NCBI RefSeq assembly: GCF_019402665.1
Contig: NZ_VSST01000089.1
Coordinates: forward strand, 1 to 64,000
DNA from: Bradyrhizobium canariense
GTDB lineage: Bacteria; Pseudomonadota; Alphaproteobacteria; Rhizobiales; Xanthobacteraceae
Direction: 5' to 3'
DNA length: 64,000 nucleotides
A program made the translations under genes and the position numbers. The notes beneath the pieces were generated by a model. The model was not told the DNA's origin. It made no database searches and worked only from the letters and a program-made list of their open reading frames with translations. Shown piece by piece: positions 34,154 through 42,612 of the stretch; the stretch's first letter is position 1, and every line of letters starts with the position of its first letter.

Positions 34154-35047
34154 ATGGAATTCCTGACGACCAGCGAAGCCGCCGATTATCTTCGGCTCGG
34201 CGAACGCAAGCTATACGAACTCGTCACCACCGGTGCGATCCCCTGCACCAAGGTGACCGGAAAGTGGCTCTTCCCGCGGCACGAACTCGACCTCTGGGTG
34301 CTGTCCGGACTGGCGCGCCCGGCCGGCATGCTGATCGCGGAGCCGCCGCCGGTCGTCGGCGGCAGCCAGGACGAGCTTCTGGATTGGGGGCTGCGCGAAT
34401 CCGGCTCGGGCCTGGGCTCGATGAGCGAGGGCAGCGCGCGCGGGCTCGAGCGGTTGCAGCGTGACGAGGTGATGGCCGTGGCAATGCACTTCCACAGCCT
34501 CGATGCCGACGGCAATCTTGCCGCCGACGCCAATGCGACGGTGCTGCGAGACGCTCCGGACCTGCATGATGCATTGCTGGTCGCGTTCGTGCGCCGCGAG
34601 CAAGGCCTCGTGTTGCCGCCGGGCAATCCCAAGCGGCTGCGCGGCCTTTCCGACGTGCTCGCGCTCGGGGCCAGGATGGCGATGCGGCAACAGGGCACGG
34701 GCGCGCAGATGCTGCTCGATGTGCTGCTCAAGCGCGCCGCCGCGTCGACGCGCGATTTGCGCCGGATCGAGACGCCGGCCCTGACCGGGCCGGATCTCGC
34801 CGAGATCGTCCGCGCGGGACAAGCCGATTGCGGAATCGCGACGCGTGCGTCCGCGCGCTCGGCCGGCCTCGATTTCGTGCCGCTGGTCTGGGAAAACTTC
34901 GACCTCGCGATGCGGCATCGCAGCTATTTCCGGCCCGCGATGCAGGGCCTGATCCGGTTCCTCAGCGAAAAGCGGTTGCTCCAGCGCGCCGCGGAGCTGA
35001 CCGGCTACGATCCCTCCCCGGCCGGACAAATCCGCTTCGCCGGCTGA
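34154..35047 (+). CDS. HTH regulator with periplasmic-binding-protein-like sensor domain
   Basis: A 297-residue cytoplasmic protein. Residues 1-55 are an excisionase/MerR-type helix-turn-helix (FLTTSEAADYLRLGERKLYE, then KVTGKWLFPRHELDLWV). A linker follows to about residue 95. Residues 100-297 are a PBP-like domain (PF12727 type), with MRQQGTGAQMLLDVLL, IVRAGQADCGIATRASARSA and LDFVPLVWENFDLAMRH as separate blocks. The same kind of domain forms the C-terminus of the MoeA fusion at 29791. Such proteins are thought to sense molybdate or tungstate, a role filled by ModE elsewhere. It is divergent from the tungstate-type binding protein, its likely target. Confidence 0.9.
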   Translation: MEFLTTSEAADYLRLGERKLYELVTTGAIPCTKVTGKWLFPRHELDLWVLSGLARPAGMLIAEPPPVVGGSQDELLDWGLRESGSGLGSMSEGSARGLERLQRDEVMAVAMHFHSLDADGNLAADANATVLRDAPDLHDALLVAFVRREQGLVLPPGNPKRLRGLSDVLALGARMAMRQQGTGAQMLLDVLLKRAAASTRDLRRIETPALTGPDLAEIVRAGQADCGIATRASARSAGLDFVPLVWENFDLAMRHRSYFRPAMQGLIRFLSEKRLLQRAAELTGYDPSPAGQIRFAG

Positions 35048-35146
35048 CGTTGACGCCCGCCCCCAAATAGTTGCAAAAGAAACCAATTCAGCCGGGCCAT
35101 ACCCGGGGACACACCGGCCAACGCGCCGGATCAGGGGAGGACAAGC

Positions 35147-36373
35147 ATGAAGCCAACGAGATTTGGACTGCCGGTCGCTGCCGGCTTTGCAGCGACATTC
35201 CTGGCGACGCTGATGCCGGGCGCCGCAATGGCGCAGGTGTCCGACGACGTCGTCAAGATCGGCGTGCTCACCGACATGAACGGTCCGGCCTCGGCGCCGA
35301 CCGGCCAGGGCTCGGTGACGGCAGCGCAGATGGCGATCGACGATTTCGGCGGGACCGTGCTGGGCAAGCCGATCAGCATCGTCGTCGGCGACCACCAGCT
35401 CAAGGCCGACATCGGCGGCGCGATTGCACGGCGCTGGTACGACGTCGACCAGGTCGATCTGATCGTCGACGTGCCGGTCTCCGCGGTCGGGCTCGCGGTG
35501 CAGAACATGGCCAACGAAAAGAAGCGGCTGTTCATCACCCACTCGACCGGCACCGCCGATTTCCACGGCAAGTTCTGTTCGCCTTACGCGATCCAGTGGG
35601 TGTTCGACACCCGCGCGCTCGCGGTCGGCACCGCTGACGCGGTGGTCAAGCGCGGCGGCGACAGCTGGTTCTTCATCACCGACGACTACGCCTTCGGCCA
35701 TTCGCTGGAGCGCGACGCCTCGGCGGTCGTGACCGCCAATGGCGGCAAGGTACTGGGCTCGGTGAAGCCGCCGCTGGCAACGCCCGATCTCTCCTCGTTC
35801 GTGCTGCAGGCGCAGGCCTCCAAGGCCAAGATCATCGGCATCGCCGCGGGTCCGCCCAACAACATGAACGAGATCAAGACCGGCTCGGAGTTCGGCGTGT
35901 TCAAGGGCGGCCAGCAGATGGCGGCACTGCTGGCGCTGATCACCGACATCCACGGGCTCGGCCTGCAGGCGGCGCAAGGGCTGTTGCTGACGACCTCGTT
36001 CTATTGGGACATGGACGACAAGACCCGCGAATGGTCGAAGCGCTACTTCGCCAAGATGAACAAGATGCCGTCGATGTGGCAGGCCGGCGTCTATTCGAGC
36101 GTGATGCACTATCTCAACGCCATCAAGGACACCGGCACCGACGATCCGCTCAAGGTCGCAGCCAAGATGCGGGAAAAGCCGATCGAGGATTTCTTCGCCC
36201 GCAACGGCCGCTTACGCGATGACAATCTGATGGTGCACGACCTCTGGCTGGTGCAGGTGAAGACGCCGGAGGAAAGCAAATATCCGTGGGACTATTACAA
36301 GATCCTCACGACGATCTCGGGCGACAAGGCGTTCGGTCCGCCGGACCCAGCGTGTGCGATGGTGAAGAAGTGA
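35147..36373 (+). CDS. ABC transporter substrate-binding protein, branched-chain amino acid type
   Basis: A 408-residue exported protein. The signal peptide runs to GAAMA-QVSDD (residues 1-26). The mature start VVKIGVLTDMNGPASAPTGQ is the family signature of LivJ-like (Peripla_BP_6) proteins. Rhizobial relatives are predicted to bind amino acids, urea, or aromatic and carboxylic compounds, so the ligand is open. No Liv permease or ATPase gene follows; the next gene is on the opposite strand. A strong hairpin begins at the stop codon and should terminate this single-gene transcript. An AGGGGAGGAC ribosome site precedes ATG 35147. Confidence 0.92.
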   Translation: MKPTRFGLPVAAGFAATFLATLMPGAAMAQVSDDVVKIGVLTDMNGPASAPTGQGSVTAAQMAIDDFGGTVLGKPISIVVGDHQLKADIGGAIARRWYDVDQVDLIVDVPVSAVGLAVQNMANEKKRLFITHSTGTADFHGKFCSPYAIQWVFDTRALAVGTADAVVKRGGDSWFFITDDYAFGHSLERDASAVVTANGGKVLGSVKPPLATPDLSSFVLQAQASKAKIIGIAAGPPNNMNEIKTGSEFGVFKGGQQMAALLALITDIHGLGLQAAQGLLLTTSFYWDMDDKTREWSKRYFAKMNKMPSMWQAGVYSSVMHYLNAIKDTGTDDPLKVAAKMREKPIEDFFARNGRLRDDNLMVHDLWLVQVKTPEESKYPWDYYKILTTISGDKAFGPPDPACAMVKK

Positions 36374-36394
36374 GGATCGCTTAAAGCGATCCTC
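36372..36394 (+). terminator. Hairpin at the stop codon of the LivJ-like gene
   Basis: GAGGATCGC (36372-36380) pairs with GCGATCCTC (36386-36394) around a TTAAA loop. The stem starts inside the TGA stop codon. It has no long T-run but lies directly against a palindromic repeat, so the two together probably stop transcription. Confidence 0.65.
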
Positions 36395-36470
36395 ATTCCG
36401 GGGCGGTGCAAAGCACCGAGCCCGGAATCTCGAGATTCCGGGTTCGGTCCTGCGGACCGCCCCGGAATGA
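36393..36470. repeat. Palindromic intergenic repeat
   Basis: TCATTCCGGGGCGGT (36393-36407) and ACCGCCCCGGAATGA (36456-36470) are perfect inverse complements; inner arms CCCGGAATCT and AGATTCCGGG meet at a TCGAGA centre. The outer arm shares TCATTCCGGGG with the element at 3108-3214. It sits in the convergent gap between two binding-protein genes. Confidence 0.88.
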
Positions 36471-36481
36471 CCGCTGCGCGA

Positions 36482-37459
36482 TCACTTCACCACCCCGATC
36501 TCGCGAAAATACTTGATCACGCCGGGATGGATCAGCTCGGGCTTCGGCGCGGCGGCGACGGTGTTCGCGGCCGTGGTCTCGCAGGCTTGCGCGAGCTGCT
36601 TGCAGAATGTCGGCTCGACGCCGTGAAGCGTCTTCGCCAGGCGATAGGCGACATCGTCGGGCAAGTCTTCGCGCGTCAGCACAAAGCTCCAGGAACCCAG
36701 CGAGGCGATCGGCTCGGACTGGTTCGGGTAGCTGCCGGCCGGCACGGTGAGCGGCTTGAGGAACGCGTGCTTGGCGCGGATGCGCGCGATCTCCTCGCTG
36801 TCAGGCGCGATGAAGCGCGCGCCTGACGCGCTCGAGGCTACCGCCGCGAAGCCCGGCCAGCCGATGCCGGCGCCCCAGAGTGCTGCGACGCGGCCATCCT
36901 CGACCATGGCGGGGCCGTCGCCAGCGCGGTCGAGATAGACGGCCTTGAAGTCCTCGTCCTGCTTCAATCCGAGACCATCGAGCACGTAGCGCGCCAGGAT
37001 CGGCAGGCCCGAGCCCTTGGCGCCGAACGCGACGGGCTGACCGACCAGATCGCGGATGGTCTTGTACGGACTGTCCGCGCGCACCACGAACATGCCGGGG
37101 TTGGAATAGATCGCGGTGAGAATCTTCAACCGTACCGGCGCGCGGCCGATGCCGGCGAAGGCTTCATAGGCCGGCTCGCCCGCGACCAGAGCGAGATCGA
37201 GTTCGCCCTTCTCCAGCAGCGGAATGTTCTCGTTGCTGCCCTTGGTGTTGCGCGGGGCGATGATGGCTTGCGGATCGGCCGCGTTCATCGCTTGCGCGAA
37301 GGCGTTGCCATAGAGCGGAAAGCCGCCGCCGGGCGTCGCGGTGCCCAAGCTGATCGTCAGGCCGGGTGTCGTGGTCGGAATGGCGTTGCCTCCGGTTTGA
37401 GCAGCGGCGGGGCTTGCAAGCAGCACCGCGCCGAGAAGGAAAACAAAAGCGAATCTCAT
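36482..37459 (-). CDS. TAXI-family TRAP-type solute-binding protein
   Basis: A 325-residue exported protein. The signal peptide MRFAFVFLLGAVLLASPAAA is followed by GLTISLGTATPGGGFPLYGN, the TAXI (TRAP-associated extracytoplasmic immunogenic) opening. LALVAGEPAYEAF and PVAFGAKGSGLPILARYVLD are further family blocks. TAXI proteins work with fused DctQM-type membrane proteins in TRAP transport of carboxylates such as glutamate, but no membrane component is encoded here. The ligand is unknown. Transcription is leftward and converges on the LivJ-like gene across the palindromic repeat. Confidence 0.88.
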   Translation of the reverse strand: MRFAFVFLLGAVLLASPAAAQTGGNAIPTTTPGLTISLGTATPGGGFPLYGNAFAQAMNAADPQAIIAPRNTKGSNENIPLLEKGELDLALVAGEPAYEAFAGIGRAPVRLKILTAIYSNPGMFVVRADSPYKTIRDLVGQPVAFGAKGSGLPILARYVLDGLGLKQDEDFKAVYLDRAGDGPAMVEDGRVAALWGAGIGWPGFAAVASSASGARFIAPDSEEIARIRAKHAFLKPLTVPAGSYPNQSEPIASLGSWSFVLTREDLPDDVAYRLAKTLHGVEPTFCKQLAQACETTAANTVAAAPKPELIHPGVIKYFREIGVVK

Positions 37460-37566
37460 GGTCGGTCCCGACGGGGGCGCGTCAACATCGACTTGCGACG
37501 ATGTAGGCAGCGCCCCGATTTTGTGAAAGCATGCAGCCCAACGACAATAGAACAATGGGAGGCGTC

Positions 37567-38541
37567 ATGTTGCGAATATTGCGTAACAGTGTTTTCGGGC
37601 TGGTTTTCCTTGCAACGCTGTTGGGCGCCGCACCTCCCGCCTTCGCCGCTTATCCCGACCGTCCCGTGCATTGGCTGATCGGCTTCTCCGCCGGCGGCCC
37701 GGTCGACATCGTGGCGCGGATCATGGCGCAGTGGCTGACTGACCGCTTCGGCCAGCAATTCATCGTCGAGAACCGCACCGGCTCGGGCGGCAACATCGCG
37801 GCCGCTGCCGCGATCACCTCACCGCCGGACGGCTACACGCTGCTGTTCGTCGCGCCCAACAATGCGATCTCGACCTCGCTCTACAAGAAGCTGCCGTTCG
37901 ACTTCCTGCGCGACACCGTGCCGGTCGCCAGCATCATGCAGCTCACCAACATGCTGGTCGTCTCCAACGCGTTTCCGGCCAAGACGGTTCAGGAGTTCAT
38001 CGACTACTGCAAGGCCAATCCCGGCAAGATCTCCTTTGCCTCGTCCGGCAACGGCACCTCGGTGCACATGTCGGCGGAGCTGTTCAAGGTGATGACCAAG
38101 TGCGACATGGTGCACGTGCCCTATCGGGGATCTGCGATCGCGTTCCCGGACATCATCTCCAACAAGGTGCAGCTGATCTTCGACAACCTGCCCTCCGCGA
38201 TGGAGCAGGCCAAGGGCGGCAACGTCCGTGCGCTCGGCGTCACCTCGCCGCAGCGCTGGCCAAGCGTGCCCGACGTGCCCGCGATCGCCGAGACGTTGCC
38301 CGGCTTCGAATCGGTCGGCTTCTACGGCATCTCCGCGCCGAAGGGCACGCCGCAAGATGTGATCGAGATCCTCAACAAGGCCGTCAACGAGGCGCTGAAG
38401 GACCCGAAGCTGGTCGCGCGCCTCACCGAGACCGGCGGCATCCCCAAGCCGATGACGCCGGCCGAGTTCGGCAAGCTGGTCACCGATGAGACCGAGAAGT
38501 GGCGCAAGGTGGTGGAGTTCGCCGGCGTGTCGGTGGACTAG
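37567..38541 (+). CDS. Tripartite tricarboxylate (Bug/TctC) substrate-binding protein
   Basis: A 324-residue exported protein. The signal peptide MLRILRNSVFGLVFLATLLG ends near AFA. The mature start YPDRPVHWLIGFSAGGPVDIVARI and NRTGSGGNIAAAAAITSPPDGYTLL are split blocks of the Bug fold. VPYRGSAIAFPDIISNKVQL is the usual middle motif. Bug proteins bind carboxylates and aromatic acids for TctAB permeases, which are absent here, as is common for the many orphan Bug genes in proteobacteria. GGGAGG precedes ATG 37567; an earlier ATG at 37531 is less likely. Confidence 0.92.
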   Translation: MLRILRNSVFGLVFLATLLGAAPPAFAAYPDRPVHWLIGFSAGGPVDIVARIMAQWLTDRFGQQFIVENRTGSGGNIAAAAAITSPPDGYTLLFVAPNNAISTSLYKKLPFDFLRDTVPVASIMQLTNMLVVSNAFPAKTVQEFIDYCKANPGKISFASSGNGTSVHMSAELFKVMTKCDMVHVPYRGSAIAFPDIISNKVQLIFDNLPSAMEQAKGGNVRALGVTSPQRWPSVPDVPAIAETLPGFESVGFYGISAPKGTPQDVIEILNKAVNEALKDPKLVARLTETGGIPKPMTPAEFGKLVTDETEKWRKVVEFAGVSVD

Positions 38542-38925
38542 GCCTGTGGAACTGCCGCGCGCCGGCAGCGCGCCAACGCGACATCGGAGGGGATCGGAAG
38601 ACCCCCCTCCCAACAAAAAGTGCGAAAACAACCCCATGCACAGTAGAAAGATCGAGTGATCACAAGGGGTTACGGAATCGAAAAACCGAGCCCCCTGGCG
38701 CGATTGCCAGAGGGCGGCGGGCGAAAGGCTCGGCGAGGTGGGCTTGCGCCGTCGGGCAAAACAGGACTATAAGGGCATCGTCGCAAATTTCGGTTATTCA
38801 AAAATTCCAGGCCTTGCCGCGCCAACGTTTGCAACCGCCAGCGCCAGCATTGCACCCCCGCCTCCGTCCCTGTAAACGAACCGCGCACCGTTGCCGGCCG
38901 CCGCTTTTGCGGCCGTCTTGCGGCG
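38542..38925. other. Gene-free region upstream of the tRNA gene
   Basis: These 384 bases hold the tRNA promoter and a terminator-like hairpin facing left (reported separately). A GC-rich hairpin (CTGCCG/CGGCAG, loop CGCGC) just after the Bug gene stop may end that transcript. No open frame with a ribosome site was found. Confidence 0.5.
38681..38733 (-). terminator. Intrinsic-type terminator for leftward transcripts
   Basis: On the minus strand CCGAGCC (38733-38727) pairs with GGCTCGG (38692-38686), with an inner CCCTCTGGC/GCCAGGGGG stem, followed at once by TTTTTC (38685-38680). It would stop RNA that runs leftward past the hamBA genes and across the tRNA gene in antisense. Confidence 0.5.
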
Positions 38926-39001
38926 GGGCCTGTAGCTCAATGGTTAGAGCCGGCCGCTCATAACGGTCTGGTTGCAGGTTCGAGTCCTGCCGGGCCCACC
39001 A
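38926..39001 (+). tRNA. tRNA with CAU anticodon (Ile2 or Met)
   Basis: A 76-base cloverleaf. Acceptor GGGCCTG pairs with CGGGCCC, discriminator A, and CCA is encoded (38999-39001). The D stem is GCTC/GAGC, the anticodon loop is CTCATAA giving anticodon CAU, and the T arm is GCAGG-TTCGAGT-CCTGC. The body resembles E. coli ileX (lysidine-modified tRNA-Ile2) more than elongator Met tRNA, but sequence alone does not settle it. An AT-richer defence locus begins 170 bases downstream, so this gene is a plausible integration site. Confidence 0.93.
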
Positions 39002-39065
39002 GCCTTCGCTCGGCGTCGGAGCGGGCTATGCGGACGCGAGCTATTGCTCGCTCGAGACCGGGTGG

Positions 39066-39084
39066 TCAGGTGCCTGGCACCTGA
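39066..39084. repeat. 19-base inverted repeat between tRNA and hamB
   Basis: TCAGGTGCC-T-GGCACCTGA is a perfect 9-base inverted repeat about a single central base. It lies between the tRNA 3' end and the hamB stop codon. It could be a hairpin for the leftward hamBA transcript, though without a T-run, or a protein-binding site. Confidence 0.6.
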
Positions 39085-39171
39085 ACTCGGGCATAGAGAT
39101 TTGGCTCCTTCTGCAGCCGTCGACAACCTTGCTCTCTGCTGCCAGCCCACAAATGCAGCTCGTCTATCCGG

Positions 39172-42100
39172 TTACTCGGACCACCTAGCTTGCCCTCGAC
39201 CGAAACGTCGAACGATGGCTGTGTCGCTTCCGGACACGAAACTCGCAGACATCAAGCCCTGAAGACGGTCTCTTCCGTGAAGCCGCAATTTGGCGACCTT
39301 CTGAAAATCAGGCGTACACACCCAAGCATCGCCCGTGTCCTCCAGTTCGACCCTGTAAAGGCCGTTCGCCGGCCGCTCTTCGAATTCGTCGAGTTCAAGC
39401 CTGACCTCCGATATCTCGGCCGTACTTGCGCCAGCACGAAGCGTTTCCCGTCTGAAACGTTGCCAAATGGCGGCCGTACCGGGCGTTGGCCAGTTGTCGT
39501 TTTCCGTCAATGCTGCGACTTCATCGCTTTCAAGCCACTCTTTCATGCCGCCAAGGTCTACGAAGAACGCTTCCCCGGTGTTTACGGCGGCAATGGCAGC
39601 ACGTCGGGAGGGTAACCCGGCGCGAATCAGCATCGCCGTCATGTATTGCGGCACGCCCGTTTCGAGTGATGCTGCGCCACCGCCAGCTATAGCATCGGGC
39701 TCCCAACCCAATGACAACCTTCTGGTTCGTAAAGCCTCCATTGCCCATACGAGACGGTATGTAAATGCGTCTTCGACCACGCCCATGTTGTCGGTGCCGA
39801 TCGCATTCACATCGACGCCAGTCACCCACCACCGCAACAAATCACGCCAGTTCGATGGCAGCGCGTTCTTTGCATCCGGAACAAACGGTCGGAGCACAAG
39901 CAGATGTTCCGCAAGACTGACTAGCGCCGCGACTAGCTGCTCTTGATTACCGGTCAAAGATCCATCGTCTGCCTGATCGAGCAGCAAGTTAAGTTGGTCG
40001 GCCATGGCATCAAGGGCGATACCGGCTTCCAAACCCACACCCATCGCGAAATGGCCGCGACGAGCTAGCGCAGTGGTCGCTCGCCAGATGAGCTGCGCCC
40101 GAGCTTGCAGAATCCATCTGTGCCACTCTCGGATTTGATCGCCTCTCTCGCGGCGCGACAACTGGCGCGCCCAAAGCGAGCCCTGCAACGCTTCATCCAG
40201 CAAACGAGGAAGGTCCGCATTGTTAGCATCGAGAGCTTCGATAAGGCCGAACACCGTTGCGTCGAGCTTTTCTACAAGTTCCGAAAGGGGCTCACTTTCA
40301 TCGCCTTCAACAAGGGGGCTTTGAGCGTTCCACGGTTCACGAGAATTCGCGAGAAATTCAAAGGCATCAGCACGATTAAGAATCCCCTGTTCCGAAAACT
40401 TTGTCAGAATGGCGTTTACAATTTGGATTAGTCCGCTCTCCAGCGTTCGGCTTCTTGCCGATGCTACCAAATTACGCCATTCCTGAAGCCGCCATTCGCC
40501 ACCAACGTGCATGACATGGACGACTAACCCCTCCACGTCCACGAACGCTCGTCCGGCACGACCCGCAACGTTTGCAAACTCTTCCCCCGTGATTATGTTT
40601 CCAGATCGATGCAGTATCGGCACCAACATGACTGCGGCATTCAAATTAAGGCCCTGCGACAACGTTGGAGACGCCACTGTGACTTTGATTGTGCCGCGGG
40701 ACAGCAACAATTCGAGTTCCCGCAGAAAGGGATTTGGAAGTCCGCCGTGGTGGATGGCTACACCGATTTCAAGGCACTTAACTGCACAATGGTCATCGCC
40801 CAACCATTCCTTGCCGACCTCGACCGCACGCCCAATGGCGTCGGGATCGTCGAGCAACGAAGGAAGATATCCACGTTGGACAAGCTCAAGGGCACTCCTG
40901 CCGTAGCCCTCTACCCAATTTGCTTGCGTAATGAAGATAAGGGTTTTCTTTCCCTGTTCGGCAAATCTCCAAGCCGCGAACACCGACAAATCCTTCTCTT
41001 CTCGCGGTCTTGAGCGACGTTCGGGTCGGCGCGCAGGCACCTCTTCTACGAAGCGAGAAATGAACGGCACTTCAGTCCGGGAGTCGAAATATAACTGAGC
41101 GCCGGCCGGCTTCAGCCGCGTTGCAGCTCGCCACACCAGATGGCCAAAGCGTTGTCTTGTTGGACGCCATGGAAACACTACCGGTCCACCGGGCTGGTCA
41201 TTGCGAATCCAGGCAGTCAGATCATTCAACTGATCTCCTTCTGGTAGAATCGCTGACAAACAAATAATTCTCCGGGTTGAAGCATCCGCTCGGCGCAGCA
41301 GACGCTGGACCAGCGTCTCGTAACGAATTTCGCGTTCGGTCGGTCCAATCATATGACCTTCATCTAGGACGATCAGGCCCACATCGTCGATAATGTCAGC
41401 ATCGTTGCGCAACGCAAAATCCAACTTCTCCGGCGTACTGATAACTATATTCTTCGATCGCAACGCGTCCTCATCAGATTCCGAAACTCCACTCGCGCCA
41501 TAAAGTGAAGAAACAGAAAATCCGAGTGGACCGAACGTGTTGCGAAAGGAACGTTCTGTCTGAGCCGACAACGCCCGCAGCGGCGTGACAATCAAAACGC
41601 GTCTGCCCTGGGACAGCGTCATCAAGGCGCAAATTTCAGCGATCCTTGTCTTCCCAGCGCTTGTTGGTAGGGCAACTACGAGGTCATCATCAACGTTGGT
41701 TGAACGTTGTGCGGCTTCGAGCTGCGAAGGCCAAAGCTCTACTTCAGACATCTTTCGCGCATATAACGATGAAATGAGACGCTCGCGCAATGCAGCGTAG
41801 GACTCCTCGGCGCCGACCGGAGGAATAAGCGGCAATCGACGATGCAGTGAATGTTCCCAGAGATCGTCAATAAAGCTTCTGGTTAGACGGATAATCCACC
41901 ACAATGAAACCGCCGCCGCGTTCGCCGCAAGATTTTGTCCTGTAGCAAGCAATGACGAAGCTCGTTGAACCAGACCTTCATCGCCCGTCTGCAAAGCGAA
42001 ATCGAAATAGGCAAGCGCACGGCAGACTGTAGCGTTCAAGATGATTGAGATTGCTTCGTCTGGCTCCTCTTCGTCATCTTCTAGCAATTCAGTGATCGTA

Positions 42101-42612
42101 TCGTCTTCGTGGTCGTCAGAAAGAAGGTATTCACGCGTGAACTCGCGGAGCGCCGTCAAGTCGCGGAGGACAAGCAGCGCCAACGCTTGTTCTGCTGAAT
42201 TAAGGTTCGCATCACCCAAGGAACGCAAAAGCGAATACGCGATCGCAGAATAGCTGGCCAGGTGATAAGAGGCTGCTGCTAGAACCCGGTAAAAACCAAT
42301 CTCGGGTGCGTCGAGCATCCCGTTTGTCGTTATCGCTTCGAACGATCGTGCGGCTCGATCAAACGCGCGGCGGGTTTCGTTCGTCGATCCGGTCCTCTCA
42401 CGCAAAGACATGGCGACGCGTAGAAGCGAAAAGCCATACTCCGCAAGATCAGTCTCAATCTCATCTCCTAAAGGAGGTGCATCGTCAGGCAACACGCCAT
42501 CTTGACGAAACTGCGCCCATGCAGCTCCTCGATCGAGAAGCTGCCCCCTAGCTCCATCGGCGGCAATCTCGCCAAGCAGAGCTTGCAATTCGTCAATCGT
42601 TTCCAATTTCAC
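39172..42612 (-). CDS. hamB: Hachiman system helicase HamB (superfamily 2)
   Basis: A 1146-residue SF2 helicase. Residues 1-285 are a helical region without motifs. The helicase core has Walker A PTSAGKT (316-322), DEGH (417-420), motif III SAIL (453-456), and the arginine-finger motif NVAGRAGR (681-688); the last 400 residues are helical. In Hachiman, HamB senses damaged or foreign DNA and, using ATP, releases the HamA nuclease to degrade DNA and stop phage spread. The start codon is GTG at 42612, inside the 3' end of hamA (20-base overlap). Base composition is clearly more AT-rich than the flanks (48% G+C in a hand count of 42001-42060), indicating transfer. Confidence 0.92.
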   Translation of the reverse strand: MKLETIDELQALLGEIAADGARGQLLDRGAAWAQFRQDGVLPDDAPPLGDEIETDLAEYGFSLLRVAMSLRERTGSTNETRRAFDRAARSFEAITTNGMLDAPEIGFYRVLAAASYHLASYSAIAYSLLRSLGDANLNSAEQALALLVLRDLTALREFTREYLLSDDHEDDTITELLEDDEEEPDEAISIILNATVCRALAYFDFALQTGDEGLVQRASSLLATGQNLAANAAAVSLWWIIRLTRSFIDDLWEHSLHRRLPLIPPVGAEESYAALRERLISSLYARKMSEVELWPSQLEAAQRSTNVDDDLVVALPTSAGKTRIAEICALMTLSQGRRVLIVTPLRALSAQTERSFRNTFGPLGFSVSSLYGASGVSESDEDALRSKNIVISTPEKLDFALRNDADIIDDVGLIVLDEGHMIGPTEREIRYETLVQRLLRRADASTRRIICLSAILPEGDQLNDLTAWIRNDQPGGPVVFPWRPTRQRFGHLVWRAATRLKPAGAQLYFDSRTEVPFISRFVEEVPARRPERRSRPREEKDLSVFAAWRFAEQGKKTLIFITQANWVEGYGRSALELVQRGYLPSLLDDPDAIGRAVEVGKEWLGDDHCAVKCLEIGVAIHHGGLPNPFLRELELLLSRGTIKVTVASPTLSQGLNLNAAVMLVPILHRSGNIITGEEFANVAGRAGRAFVDVEGLVVHVMHVGGEWRLQEWRNLVASARSRTLESGLIQIVNAILTKFSEQGILNRADAFEFLANSREPWNAQSPLVEGDESEPLSELVEKLDATVFGLIEALDANNADLPRLLDEALQGSLWARQLSRRERGDQIREWHRWILQARAQLIWRATTALARRGHFAMGVGLEAGIALDAMADQLNLLLDQADDGSLTGNQEQLVAALVSLAEHLLVLRPFVPDAKNALPSNWRDLLRWWVTGVDVNAIGTDNMGVVEDAFTYRLVWAMEALRTRRLSLGWEPDAIAGGGAASLETGVPQYMTAMLIRAGLPSRRAAIAAVNTGEAFFVDLGGMKEWLESDEVAALTENDNWPTPGTAAIWQRFRRETLRAGASTAEISEVRLELDEFEERPANGLYRVELEDTGDAWVCTPDFQKVAKLRLHGRDRLQGLMSASFVSGSDTAIVRRFGRGQARWSE

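Noticed and set aside
34211..36109. Reverse 632-codon frame spanning two forward genes
   Set aside because: It crosses two well-supported genes and the gap between them, lacks any domain and has His/Arg-rich shadow composition.
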